Assembly (NCBI GenBank): GCA_030247855.1
Contig: JAPDRN010000132.1
Coordinates: 27,144 to 91,143, forward strand
DNA length: 64,000 nt
Direction: 5' to 3'
Source of the DNA: Knufia peltigerae
Lineage: Eukaryota > Ascomycota > Eurotiomycetes > Chaetothyriales > Trichomeriaceae
The translations under genes were made by a program, and so were the position numbers. The notes under the pieces were generated by a model. It had not been told where the DNA came from and did not search any database. It was given only the letters and a program-made list of their open reading frames with translations. Shown here one piece after another: positions 28,968-39,016 of the stretch; positions within the stretch are counted from its first letter, which is position 1; each line of letters begins with the position of its first letter.

Positions 28968-29550
28968 ATTCAACCTGGCTGGTCCGTTACAACAACAAGG
29001 TCGTGGGAAACTACCGAGAGACAAGACGCACACACGACGACATCGGATGTTCTTTTGTAAAGGTCGACGATGAGATGGAGAGGAAAAGCGAGGATACGGC
29101 ACAATGGCATATTTTCGACCTGGGTGTACTTTTGTCCCCCAACTTTTATGGGAGATCAAGGATGATGCCCGGATTGCAAGGCAAATTTCCAATCCTCGAA
29201 AAAAAAAAAGACTTCAGAAAGGGATGGTGTCTGCCGGCAAGCAATTTCATAAGCAAGCCACCAGGGTTTCTCAATTGGAACACGGCCTGTGAAGGAAATA
29301 AATGACAAAAAAGGTCTTTTGAGGAATCAAAGAACAACTTCCATCATGTTGCCGGTTTCTTTACCTTTACACTCGTTGTCGGTCCGTTTTCATTAAAAAT
29401 CATGTTCTGGTCGTTCAAGATATTCCCACCCAATCTGCAAATTCGCCAGCCCAGGGTCCCAAAACTGTCCCTACCGTTATTATACACTTGTTACTCGGGC
29501 CAGGTCGCCCAGGGTTTGCACCGTAGCCTGTACATGCACTTTTGGCTGCG
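28968..29550. other. convergent 3' intergenic region
   Basis: This region lies between the stops of the eL36 gene and the SUMO-like-domain gene. It has an A-rich run near 29201-29210 and no coding signal. Confidence 0.5.
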
Positions 29551-31125
29551 CTACCGTATGCTAACTTCGACCTCGTCCTCGTCCTCCAGCTCAATGTCCT
29601 CGACCGTCTTGTCGGGATCCAGTCTTTCACCGTCAAAGATCAAGTAGGCAGTCTTTCCTTCGTCGATTTTCCTCGTCGCCACGAAACCACGCGTGATTTT
29701 GGCAACGGTCGTGTGCGGCCTCACACGCAGCTGCATGGGCTCTAGGTTTTGTGCGACGAGCCTGATGACGATAGATCCGTCACTTTCTGGTACCGGCGTC
29801 GCCGTATGCTCGTCATCGTTTTCGTCTTGCTGCGACTGCTCTCTTTGCTGCTGCTCGCGCGCCGCCTTCTGACGTTGCTGTTCTTCGTACAACTCCGGGG
29901 TCATGGCGTCTAACAAAATGTTCCCGTTGCTTGGATCTTTGTCCTCTTGATGATGATGATGATCCGCCGCCGCCGCCCCACCCTCTTCGTCGAACACGTC
30001 GTCGTCGTCGTCGTCGGTTGGCGGTCCTACGCTCGCACTTTTGTTATCTCGGTGTTCTGTCTTGAGTTTTTGAAGGATCCCCCGCATCGTGGTCGAGTCA
30101 AACAGTCTGGTCCCTCGCCAGGTGAAGAATACTTTGCGTGTCGTCTTGTCATCGAGTTGCCACCTTTTGCACCAGAACTCTTTCACCTGCTTCAGGGGTT
30201 GGGAGGCCTTGCGCTTAACTATCAAGGACTGCGTGTTGGGGATCTCGGACCGGATCATGATGCGGATGTGCGGGTCATCTTCCTGTTCCGAGGCTGGGGT
30301 CGTCGTGCGTCCAAGGTCTTGTGTCGAGTCTGACGACGTAGGACGACTGCTGAGCGGTTGCTTGTCGACCGACAAATGTCTCGAACGTTCGGACGCTGCC
30401 GCTGAAGATGCACGGTGTAGTGGCGTATTGGATCTTCGGTTGTCTGGTTCGATCCCGAGTCTCTGAAGTCTGGCCTTCTCCCGAGCTTTGGCTTTCAGTT
30501 CGCGCACGTAAGGGTCATCTTCCTCTTCTGATCCTTCTTCTTCTTCGTCGGAAGGCGGTCTGATTTTCCCCTTGTTGGGTGCTGCTGCCGCTGCTGCCAA
30601 CGTCCCATGTTTGGATGGCGGAGGTGTCCATATCACCAGGTCATCTTCTGACTCGTGGCCCACATCTTGAAGCACTATGGCATCACGCCCTGGACTCTCG
30701 CGCGTCGAGGGCGACTTGTTTCGCAAATTGTCAAGGCCCACTACACTCGGCGACTTGTCTACTCGAGGTGTACTTCGTGTCGCAGGCCGTTTGAGTCTCC
30801 TCTCGCTCTTTACATTTGTTGGAGTGCTTGTTCTGTCATTGTCCGACTCGAAATCAAAATCACTGTTTTCTTCTTGGGGTTTCGCTGGCTCAGTCGACAC
30901 CCGTCTTTTCTTGGTCTCGGGCTGCTCCTCACGTTCCCCCTTTCCAGCCTTGTGTTTGGTTTTCGCGGCTCTCTTTTTCTTCTCCTTCTCCTGCTCGGCC
31001 TGAAGGATGTCGCGGTAAATATCGTTGCGTCCGAAGATGGAGGTTTCTGTTTTGGGTGCCTTGGACGTCGCCGGCGCAGCCCATGCTGGCTTCGTGAAGA
31101 AAGAACGTTTGGCTCCGCTGGTCAT
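29551..31125 (-). CDS. Rad60/Esc2/NIP45-type SUMO-like domain protein
   Basis: 524 residues from ATG at 31125 (MTSGAKRSFF); the frame extends upstream only from TTG. The first half is charged and disordered with basic clusters and VIW/VVGL segments that may act as SUMO-interacting motifs. Two ubiquitin/SUMO-like domains follow: SLD1 at about residues 281-355 (IRIMIRSEIPNTQSLIVKRK...RKVFFTWRGTRLFD) and SLD2 at about 448-524 (IVIRLVAQNLEPMQLRV...AYLIFDGERLDPDKTVEDIELEDEDEVEV). The layout fits the RENi family (Rad60, Esc2, NIP45), whose SLD2 binds the SUMO E2 Ubc9 and supports genome stability with Smc5/6. No C-terminal Gly-Gly is present, so it is not a conjugated modifier. Poly-His and poly-Asp runs lie between the domains. 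Orthology to Rad60 or Esc2 specifically is not resolved. Confidence 0.88.
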   Translation of the reverse strand: MTSGAKRSFFTKPAWAAPATSKAPKTETSIFGRNDIYRDILQAEQEKEKKKRAAKTKHKAGKGEREEQPETKKRRVSTEPAKPQEENSDFDFESDNDRTSTPTNVKSERRLKRPATRSTPRVDKSPSVVGLDNLRNKSPSTRESPGRDAIVLQDVGHESEDDLVIWTPPPSKHGTLAAAAAAPNKGKIRPPSDEEEEGSEEEDDPYVRELKAKAREKARLQRLGIEPDNRRSNTPLHRASSAAASERSRHLSVDKQPLSSRPTSSDSTQDLGRTTTPASEQEDDPHIRIMIRSEIPNTQSLIVKRKASQPLKQVKEFWCKRWQLDDKTTRKVFFTWRGTRLFDSTTMRGILQKLKTEHRDNKSASVGPPTDDDDDDVFDEEGGAAAADHHHHQEDKDPSNGNILLDAMTPELYEEQQRQKAAREQQQREQSQQDENDDEHTATPVPESDGSIVIRLVAQNLEPMQLRVRPHTTVAKITRGFVATRKIDEGKTAYLIFDGERLDPDKTVEDIELEDEDEVEVSIR

Positions 31126-31641
31126 AATGGCATGTCGGCATTTATTATGTGGTTTGATGCACAAGGATAGTGCATAGGGTGGAGAAAATGAAGGACAGTA
31201 CTTTCGAATCCCTCGAGTGCATGGTATTTACCCAAGTGGAGTCAATGTTCAGCCTTGTTGGTGGGAAAGTTCAGCCTGATGATGAATGGGCGCCTGTCAT
31301 AGAGACGCCGCGGGACTCTTTCTTCTTGTCTGTTTACTGTACGTACAAACCCCGGCTACCCTTTCCCACTGGGCAATATCTTCCAATTTGACATCCAGTA
31401 AAATCCACAACTGGCCAAGTTATTGTTGATTGGGCACAAATCAGCGCCCTCACTGAATGTTGGCACGCAGTACGACGCACCAGCGGTAGGATCCGTGATA
31501 TGAGCAATCTGAATGAGATGTCTCCTATACAAGCTACGAAATGGGTGTGCTTTTCCTAGATCAAGATGCCTCAGGTAAGGTTGATCTATTCGCCTAATTG
31601 CGAAAACGTCCATAATATACGGAGTATGCTATTGTGCCTCT
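31126..31641. other. intergenic region upstream of SUMO-like-domain gene
   Basis: These 516 bp lie between two minus-strand genes and probably contain the promoter of the SUMO-like-domain gene and the 3' UTR of the GFA gene. One exact TACGGAGTA word occurs at 31618-31626. No coding signal is evident. Confidence 0.45.
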
Positions 31642-32161
31642 TCAAGTCATTGTATCGAACTTCGCGCTCGTTTCGACCGGCACAACCCAACCCTGTCGAC
31701 GTTTACAATAGTATTCTCGTTGTGGCACGAAGTTTTTGCGTGCCCGCTCATCAAGACAACCGGATGTGACGATGATGAAGTCCTCAAAGGCCGGATTGTC
31801 CATGTTCACAGTAAACAAATTCGATCCACAAACACGACAAAATGACCGAAGGACGGTAGTTCCTGCGTCTGTCGCGGTGTCTCGGTACGATGAAACGGTA
31901 TTTTCGCCTTTGACGAGATTGAATCGCTATCATTTGCTTTCGTCAACCACAGGCATCTTCCACGGAATGGGGTATTTCGACGAAGGTCGCGAAGATTGAT
32001 CAATGACTTACGTTTTTCTTGCAGAACCAGTTTGCTTGGAACGATGAACCGCTGGATTTCTGACAGTTGGTACAATGACAAAGGACGGAACTGAGAGGTC
32101 CACCCGTGATGGTGAATTTTATGGCGCCGCAAAGGCATTGGCCGTGGGTTGTATTAGACAT
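31642..32161 (-). CDS. CENP-V/GFA (Mss4-like) zinc protein, 144 aa
   Basis: This two-exon gene is broken up in single-frame reading. Spliced model complement(join(31642..31926,32012..32161)). Exon 1 encodes MSNTTHGQCLCGAIKFTI and the CHCTNCQKSSGSSF signature; exon 2 begins RFNLVKGENTVSSYRD and contains FCRVCGSNLF. The intron (GTAAGT...GATAG, 85 nt) joins them in phase 0. Cys9, Cys11, Cys28, Cys30, Cys33, Cys80 and Cys83 supply the two zinc sites of the GFA fold. Family members were first described as glutathione-dependent formaldehyde-activating enzymes, but the function of most small fungal paralogues is unknown. The protein probably acts in the cytosol. A TATA-like element lies about 107-115 bp upstream. 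Confidence 0.88.
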
Positions 32162-32659
32162 GACTCCTTAGGGAGATAGTGGGTATGATTTCTTTTGTTT
32201 GGGGGATTAGGTCTTGAGAGCGATGGGTAAAGACAGTAGTTCTAAAGAAGCCCGTTGACATTGTCTATTTTATATACTCCATATCGATTGCAAGTATCCA
32301 AAGGGCGGGAGGATTCTTGATGTTATTTCCGAGGAAATCAAAGACTTGGTTCCCAACTCCGTATGTGCCTTCAGCCTTGCGTATTTGTGCGGCCGCAGGC
32401 TGAATCGGACATTGGAAGTGTTCAAGGCTCCTAATGCCGACCACTCACCTTGTGTGAGTATGAGTATCCATATAACTACGCAACCAAACTCCATTCTTCT
32501 CTGGGTGAGTAGCCAACCAGGAGTAGTGACGGTTTTGGGACGGCCTTGAATTTCTGGGGTATTGAAACTGCACCGACTGTTGAACGTTTATCAAGGAGAC
32601 TAGCTAGGCCTATGAGTGGGCTCGTAAGTTGTTTGATTAGTTTAGTTTGTTTCTTCCAT
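32162..32659. other. promoter region of GFA gene
   Basis: This 498 bp spacer between two minus-strand genes includes a TATA-like element (32268-32276) for the GFA gene. I see no gene in it. Confidence 0.45.
32268..32276 (-). promoter_or_regulatory. TATA box of GFA gene
   Basis: The minus strand reads TATATAAAA about 107-115 bp upstream of the GFA start codon. Confidence 0.5.
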
Positions 32660-34856
32660 CTATATCAAAGTAATAGTCATGGGTGGACAATCGTCAAAGT
32701 AATCCGTTACAAAGACTTGTCCAAAACCTATTCTCTTGTATGTTGGGAAAGGGTGAGCACGATCATCACTATCATCACCACCGTCACTACGGTGGCAGCG
32801 GTCATGGTCCTCGACACGTTCCAGAATGAGCATAGAATTGGTCGGGGGCAGACTCGGGCCAGGCCCAAACGGTTTCACAGCCACCTTGAGACAAGTGATG
32901 GTGTCGTCGGTGTCCAACCCTCGCTTCTCGTCCTCAAGGTGCCATCCGATCTGAGGTGCGGCACCGCTCATCCAGGCTGGGTACTCGAGGATATCGTTGT
33001 GCAGCAAGTCGGACGAGGGGATCTGTGCCAGTCGGCCAGAGACGGTGATGTTGACGCACTCGACGGGGCCGAAGGGGTCGGAGCCCATCAGGGACACTGA
33101 CGAGTCCAGCAGGTGTATGGCGGACTCGAGAAAACCGTCGTCGCTCTGGACGAAGCCGTCGCTGCGGTCGTAGCTCACGGGCCCGTCCATGCTCGCCCAC
33201 GACCAGGACGGGGCGCGGTATACTGGAGCCCTCGTGGCGCGCATGTCCATGGGCACCTGCCACGCGAGGCCAATGTGGAGACGGTGCGTCCACAGGCCGG
33301 CGAGGTAGTCAGAGCCCATTATGCGATGGGCCCGTCTGGCCAGGCCCGCAATGGCCGCGAGCTTGTCCTCTACGAACGCAAGGTCTCGCCGCGAATAGTC
33401 CTCGACGATGCCGCACCACGAGAGCACATTGTACACGTCCGGAGAAGGTTTGCGGGGGAACGCGTTGGGACCTTGGCTTTCGAGCGAGACGTGGAACCGC
33501 CACCATTCGTCGTTGGGGTCGAATTCGTCGTCGGGCCGCCGTTCGCTCTCGTGCCTGAGGCAGCGCACGCACTCGAAAAAGACCTCGCCGCGACAGATGT
33601 GCAGGACTTGTCGCGAGATCTGGCGCTCCTGCAGACACCATGCTCGGCGGGCGACCGGCCCACGGCCAACGATCTCGTCAAACGGTGTCCCCGGGGCGCA
33701 GAAGTGTAGGGACCCCATCATCCCTGCCTCGTCGAGGCAGGGCAGGATGATACCTTCGCGCTGCAGCGGCGTTCGGACGACCACGAACCCATCTCGGCAA
33801 TCTTGAGAGTCGCTGGCCGAGAGTGTGAGCGCCGCGTTGCCGTAGATCTCGCACATCTTGGACCCCTCCTCCAGCCAGTCGTTCTTGTTCCCCTGGAGGA
33901 TGCACAAACAGTCGATCCAGAGATAGTGAAAGTCCAAGGCCACGGTACTGGCTACGGCATCCCTGAGTGTCTGAGGCATCTGGTCTATCTCAACCCACGG
34001 GTCCTGGTCTCGTTGGCATGCTTTGACATAGTCGAGCCACCGCCGATACTTGGCGCCCCAGCAATAACTCAGTGCGACGTAGTCGTGGTGGAAAGATGGC
34101 GATGTCCGAACGATTTGTGCCGTGCCTGTGGACTCGACGTTCCGTAGATCGAGTAGTCTTGACGGGTAGATCCTTGGTCGTGTGTTGGACGGGCGGCATT
34201 CGGGGTGTGTTGTCAAACAATGAGATCGCCACTGTCTGACTTTTCTGAGAACTTCCGAGTCAAGTGAGGTGGCGTTGAGTGGTTCACGAATCTGAACGCG
34301 TGATGTGGACAAAGGGTCTCCTGCAGATGTGTCAGTCGGCGAGTCTAGCTTTCCGGAAGTTGCCTGGTCAAGTGCTCGTACCAGGGTAGACGTAGACTGG
34401 GACTGCGACGTAGATGGGAAGCCGCTGCAAGAGGTCTGCAGTCAACTTTGATCGTGATGACTCGTTGTCGTCGTCGTCATCGTCGTCGTTGACCTCGTCG
34501 TTCCTCGTAAGAGGGCCACAAGCTATCGAGAGATGCGATTTTTGAGACGGGGTCTCTTGTAACTCCTGGCGGCGTTCGGGCAGAAATGAACCAAGGATAT
34601 AGTGGGCGCTTATGGGTATCTTCAGTGGTCTCTGGTGGTCGGTACATAGTCGAACAATTTCCTCGACGATGCTCACTTCGATATTCGCACGCAGATGGTC
34701 CAAGAACAAGCGACAGAGCTCACATGCTTCAGCTGAATGTTCCAGCGAGATCCATTCGTCGTGCAGGTGGTGTCCACCTCTTTCGGACGCCGATGGCAGT
34801 GTGATGCTCTTGCAGGAAGTACAGAAGACCATTTTCGAGCGTCGAACATCCGACAT
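32660..34856 (-). CDS. HET-domain (heterokaryon incompatibility) protein
   Basis: Spliced model complement(join(32660..34320,34382..34856)), 711 residues; the 61-nt intron (GTACGA, branch CTGAC, acceptor CTGCAG) restores the frame as P-G-D-P-L. The N-terminus has paired Cys motifs (CTSC, CELC) typical of the region before HET domains. The HET domain starts near residue 242 with ALSYCWG and continues with LWIDCLCILQ and IYGNAALTLSAS. RAPSWSWAS near the C-terminus is another usual mark of this family. An acidic Asp run (nt about 34460-34495) lies in the linker. HET proteins can trigger regulated cell death when nonself partners fuse, but most copies have no proven incompatibility role. No NACHT, WD40 or other sensor domain is attached. 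It is probably cytosolic. Confidence 0.93.
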
Positions 34857-35614
34857 TCACAAAAAGAGCAGACCTCACGGACGCATAGAGTAGTCTGGTC
34901 AGGCTGAAACGCCTTCACATATCTGCCAAGCCATGCAGGACTTGATAGAGCCCAATTGTTCGAGCTCTGCTTGGCCCCCGATCTTTGCAACAACTCACAG
35001 GAGGCCTCTCTGTTTGTTCTCAACCAACCGTGCTGAATTAGGTGTTCAGATCAGAAACAAACCAGAGCGAGGGTAGCGAACAAGGGAAAACTTGGATGGG
35101 GCGAAGGTGTAGTAGATAGTTCATTGTCATGCCATAGCCTCGAGACGAAAGGGGGAGGATCGTGCACTGCTCGCATTTGGCAAAAGTTCGCATTAAGAGC
35201 CTTGACATTGAGTTTATAACCTTGAACTTGCGGCAGTATTATGAGGCTATCAATAATTGAATGAAGTTCACAGCTCTTCCGCAGAGTCCAAATTGGAAGT
35301 TCAGAGGACTGAATTCCAAACCACTTAGCACTGCTCTACAAAAATCTTGAAGAAAGTCCTTGAGGTGTAGAAGGGGGGTTAGTATCTCTGATGCTGACAG
35401 TGGTCCAGAGCAGCTTGGTTACCTCCGTCCCTGGTGAGCAGTAAATCTTCTGGTACATATCACCACCACCATCATCATCGTTGTGAAAACCCGCGCGGTA
35501 CTTGGGCCTGAATCGTTTCCTCAGTAATGCTCAGAAGGCATCTCGAACGGATGTGGCGAAGCGTTCAGGGTAGCAGAAGGAGCCTGGGAGGAAATAGGTC
35601 AGTGTCATTCACAG
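34857..35614. other. promoter region of HET gene
   Basis: These 758 bp lie between the HET start and the stop of the inactive pepsin-like gene. There is a short CAC/CAT trinucleotide stretch near 35460-35478. I see no gene. Confidence 0.45.
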
Positions 35615-37195
35615 TTAAAGATTTTTCGTCACTTCTCTCACCGCGTCACTTCCCGCAGAATTGATCCAATTTTCGACATCAGGATTGGATTTCGTTGCAC
35701 TGCTGACCTCGTGGGCTCCTCGTGGGGTCGTCCCGGTATATGATGTGTACTGAGATATCCGCTCCTGCTGGGACATGGGGTCTTGAGCATCTACTGATGC
35801 GGCCTTGCTCCGTTTGCGGCTGCGATAGAACAACAACGCCAGGCCTCCGACGATCAAGATCAAGCCCAAGACGCCGCCAACCACACCTCCTATGATCGCC
35901 CCAGTGTCACTACCACCCTTTGTGGAGCCTGAACCCCTGGCTCCCGTTGTGGTGGTCGCCGGGGATACTGGTGGGCTGCTCGTCGCGCGAGATGGCGGTG
36001 TCCTTGTTGTGACTGGATCACAGACAGCGGAAAGTTGATATCCGCCTCCTTGGTCGCTGAAATCGGTACGAATGGCGGGAGCCAATTGAAACTGGCTTCT
36101 GGCGTAGTCCACCATGAGATAGTTAAATGTCAGGAAAGGAACTCCCCAGTCCCTCACGGAGCCGGTGTTGTTTTGGGCGAGGATTTCTGCCACCATGAAG
36201 GTGTTGTTGATGACCGAGTATGTCCCGTTGACATAGCCTCTTGGGTAGACGAAAAGATCGGCAGCTGTGATCTGCGTTCGGTAGCCACCACGCAACGTGA
36301 CGGTGAGGTTACCCACCGGCGGCTGAGCTGCGTCGTATGCCAGCGCACCAGGATCCAAAGTCAAAGATGCTCCCGTAGCATTTGCAAAGTTGGCGAACAT
36401 ATCCGGAGTGACCGTCAACCAGTTGACGTCAGGTTGCAGCGAGATCTGAAGAGTGTCCGAGGAGTTGGAGAAGATGTTGAAAGAGCCATTATCGGTGTCC
36501 CAACTGAGGCCGGTGACAATCGGACAGAGTGCGCAGTTCGGTTCGGATTGGAAAGTTGCAACAGTCTGGGGTTCAAACCGTGTCAAGTCCACGCCTCCGA
36601 GCACGAGCTCCCCAGGCACGCCGTAATCAATCGATCGGCTTCCCGGCCACAAAGACCAATATCGAGAGGGGCTCACGTTTTGGGCGACCGCGGCGTTGAG
36701 AAGGGTAGAGTTCCACCCGAGTGGAAGACTTCCTTGGCCACCTGGCAAGAACAATTAACAAAAAGTGCGCACGGTTGAAGCTCGCACGGGGAAAAACTCA
36801 CCATAATCAAGCTGGTCCATGAAAGCTGGAAAGCCGTCGACTACCGCATTGCCGAAGGAGATGTCGTCGTTGAAGTAGATAAAGGAGAGATGCTTTGGGT
36901 TCGGTTCGGCTGTGCCGTTCCATTGGGCCTGGGTGACTTCGGTGTAGCTCGTAGATGCACCGGAGTCGAATAGACCACCGTATTGCCCAGCACAACTGTC
37001 GTCGTAGGATGGTGCACACGCCTGCTTGTTCACAACATACAGATCGTTGTCGTTGGCACTCGGCGTCAATGCCACAATCTGCTGCGGAGTACCAATCCCA
37101 ATCCCAATCCCTCGAGTAAGGGTTTGGTCAATATTCACGCTTATATTTCCCCATTCCAGGAACATTGGGGCGGCTCCATTTGGACAGCTAGACAT
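35615..37195 (-). CDS. membrane-anchored pepsin-like protein lacking catalytic Asp
   Basis: Spliced model complement(join(35615..36741,36802..37195)), 506 residues; the intron (GTGAGT...TTGCCAG) restores frame at DYGGQGSLPLGW. The fold is that of A1 aspartic peptidases: GIGIGTPQQ and a GGLFDSGASTSY segment where active enzymes have the Phe-Asp...Ser-Ser-Thr-Tyr stretch. However, where DTGS is expected the sequence is ALTPSANDNDLYVV, and no DTG/DSG is found at the expected place in the second lobe. A Ser/Thr/Pro-rich stalk is followed by a transmembrane helix (about 407-433, AIIGGVVGGVLGLILIVGGLALLFY), a basic RSRKRSK stop-transfer sequence and a cytoplasmic tail. It is therefore probably a non-peptidase cell-surface homologue. 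No clear signal peptide follows the chosen ATG; an upstream 5' exon may be missing. Confidence 0.82.
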
Positions 37196-39016
37196 GGTGG
37201 ACGAAATTTTGCAATGTCTGAGACAACAGATAAGTAGCTCGCAAGAATCTTTGAGTTGTGCAGAAGGCGAGTATGGGTCAAGGTATTGCCTGCCATCAAT
37301 TAAATCTTGACGCTCTCTGGGATGTAGGATCAGGGAGAAGAAAACAAGAGACAAACGGGGAGCACGATCTGATGAGCATCTGATGTGGCCTGCTGCGACA
37401 GGACGGCCCTCTCTCTACGTCTGTCGCTAGTCTCCAGAGCTGAGGTTGAAAAGAGTTGATTCTTGCCATTCATGGAGAGACCTATAGTCCTCGTGTTCAC
37501 CCCTTTGAGGGTGTCCGGGCGTGCATGCTGGGTTGAAAGTTGGGGGCCACAGAATAACTAGCGTTGCCGGGCTTGCATGGCCCTGTGTTTTACTTAGAAG
37601 GGCCGGATGGGGGCATGGACTGGACCCAAAAAGCACACAACTTCCTCAGACTGTTCAAAATTGCGGCTGAAATCATGCATCAAGGTCAGCGGCAAAGATA
37701 GTGTAGGTAGCCTGTAGCATTGGTGGCAGTTTAGTAGGGTTGTCAGGCCGAGCGCTCAGCTTTGCAGTATCTACCAGCCTCCAGGCCTGAGCGAGAAGGG
37801 CACTGATACAGTATGTCGTGGCCTGATTCAGGGCGACAAGATCGATAAATCGAGACCGCCATCACAAAAGTTTCCAGACAGAGAGATGCGATGATTCTCA
37901 ACGTGAAAGCAGTCTTCGGATGGACCACACTGCAGATCGCTTACTCTAGCCCAAACCAAGCTCGGCGCCACAATTTCCACTTTTGAAGCTGAAATGCGGA
38001 GAATGATCCAAATTTGCCAATGAGAAGAAGCAAACGCAAACTATATTTTATTAACTCGCTTGCAAAAGGACCTCGCACAGAAGGGCAGTCCATTGATGCT
38101 GGGGCCCCACGACCCTCCCCAGGCAGCCGGACAGACTGTTCTGGGGCTACGAAGTCGAATCGCACTTACATGAGGTAACAAGCCTGATACCGAGCGATTT
38201 TGGGGGGAGAATAGCTGAAAACATGCAGTACAACACTTACTATCCGCGTCGTTGCTGGGACATTGGACGCCATAGACCGTGTTTGAGGGGCCAGAGGCTG
38301 GCCATTTTGGATCATGCCTGGAAAGGATTGCCGGCAGACAGTTTATCGAGACCAGGTGGCCGTTGTTTTCAGCATTAGGCGACTGATTCGGGACGACTCC
38401 CGCTTTCTCAGCGACAACCGAAGACGTTGATCTCCTTGTATTTTGTGACTTCCTACCCGGACGTGGCGTTCCAATACTCGATAGTTTCATGCATGAGCTC
38501 GAACTTATTACACAGGCCGAGTCCGCCTCAGCAGATTGGGCGCGGAACCGACCCTACCTTCTGTCTATCAGACGACGCGTTACCGGACGATTTTCACAGG
38601 ACAACGGCTTGGACACCGGCACATGACAAATTTTCAACCGGGCAAGGGAAGAAGTTGCGCCAGCCACTGCAGCAAGATGCACTGGTGATCTAGCCCTTAC
38701 TTTGACTGAAGTCTTCTTCAAGATAGACCATCTCTAGGCTGACTGATCAGCCCAGGAGCCAGAAGGCCCGGGAGATGAACTCGCTCATTGCGGGGTCACA
38801 GTGTCTTTTTCAGCTTGGGTGGATGAAGACGGGGCCTTCGGCGGGATGGGTAGAGAGGTACAGTCTGGTCGCAGTGAGCTGGTATGCCCCAGGTACTATG
38901 TTGGTCGGTCTCGAGGGTGTGTCGGATCAGGTATAAAACAGGCCCAGGCTGTTGGGTTCCTTGATGCTTCATTTCAAGTCGAAGGACAGAGTGAAACCTC
39001 CTCCCTTTGAGCCAAT
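37196..39016. promoter_or_regulatory. divergent intergenic region between two A1-family genes
   Basis: These 1.8 kb separate the starts of the inactive membrane pepsin-like gene and the secreted pepsin gene. Apart from the TATAAAA at 38932-38938 I see no defined element, and no ORF with coding character. The unlocated 5' exon of the membrane protein could lie in its first few hundred bases (a hydrophobic, non-ATG stretch reads in frame near 37310-37350). Confidence 0.45.
38932..38938 (+). promoter_or_regulatory. TATA box of secreted pepsin gene
   Basis: TATAAAA lies about 80 bp upstream of the ATG at 39017, in the correct orientation. Confidence 0.6.
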
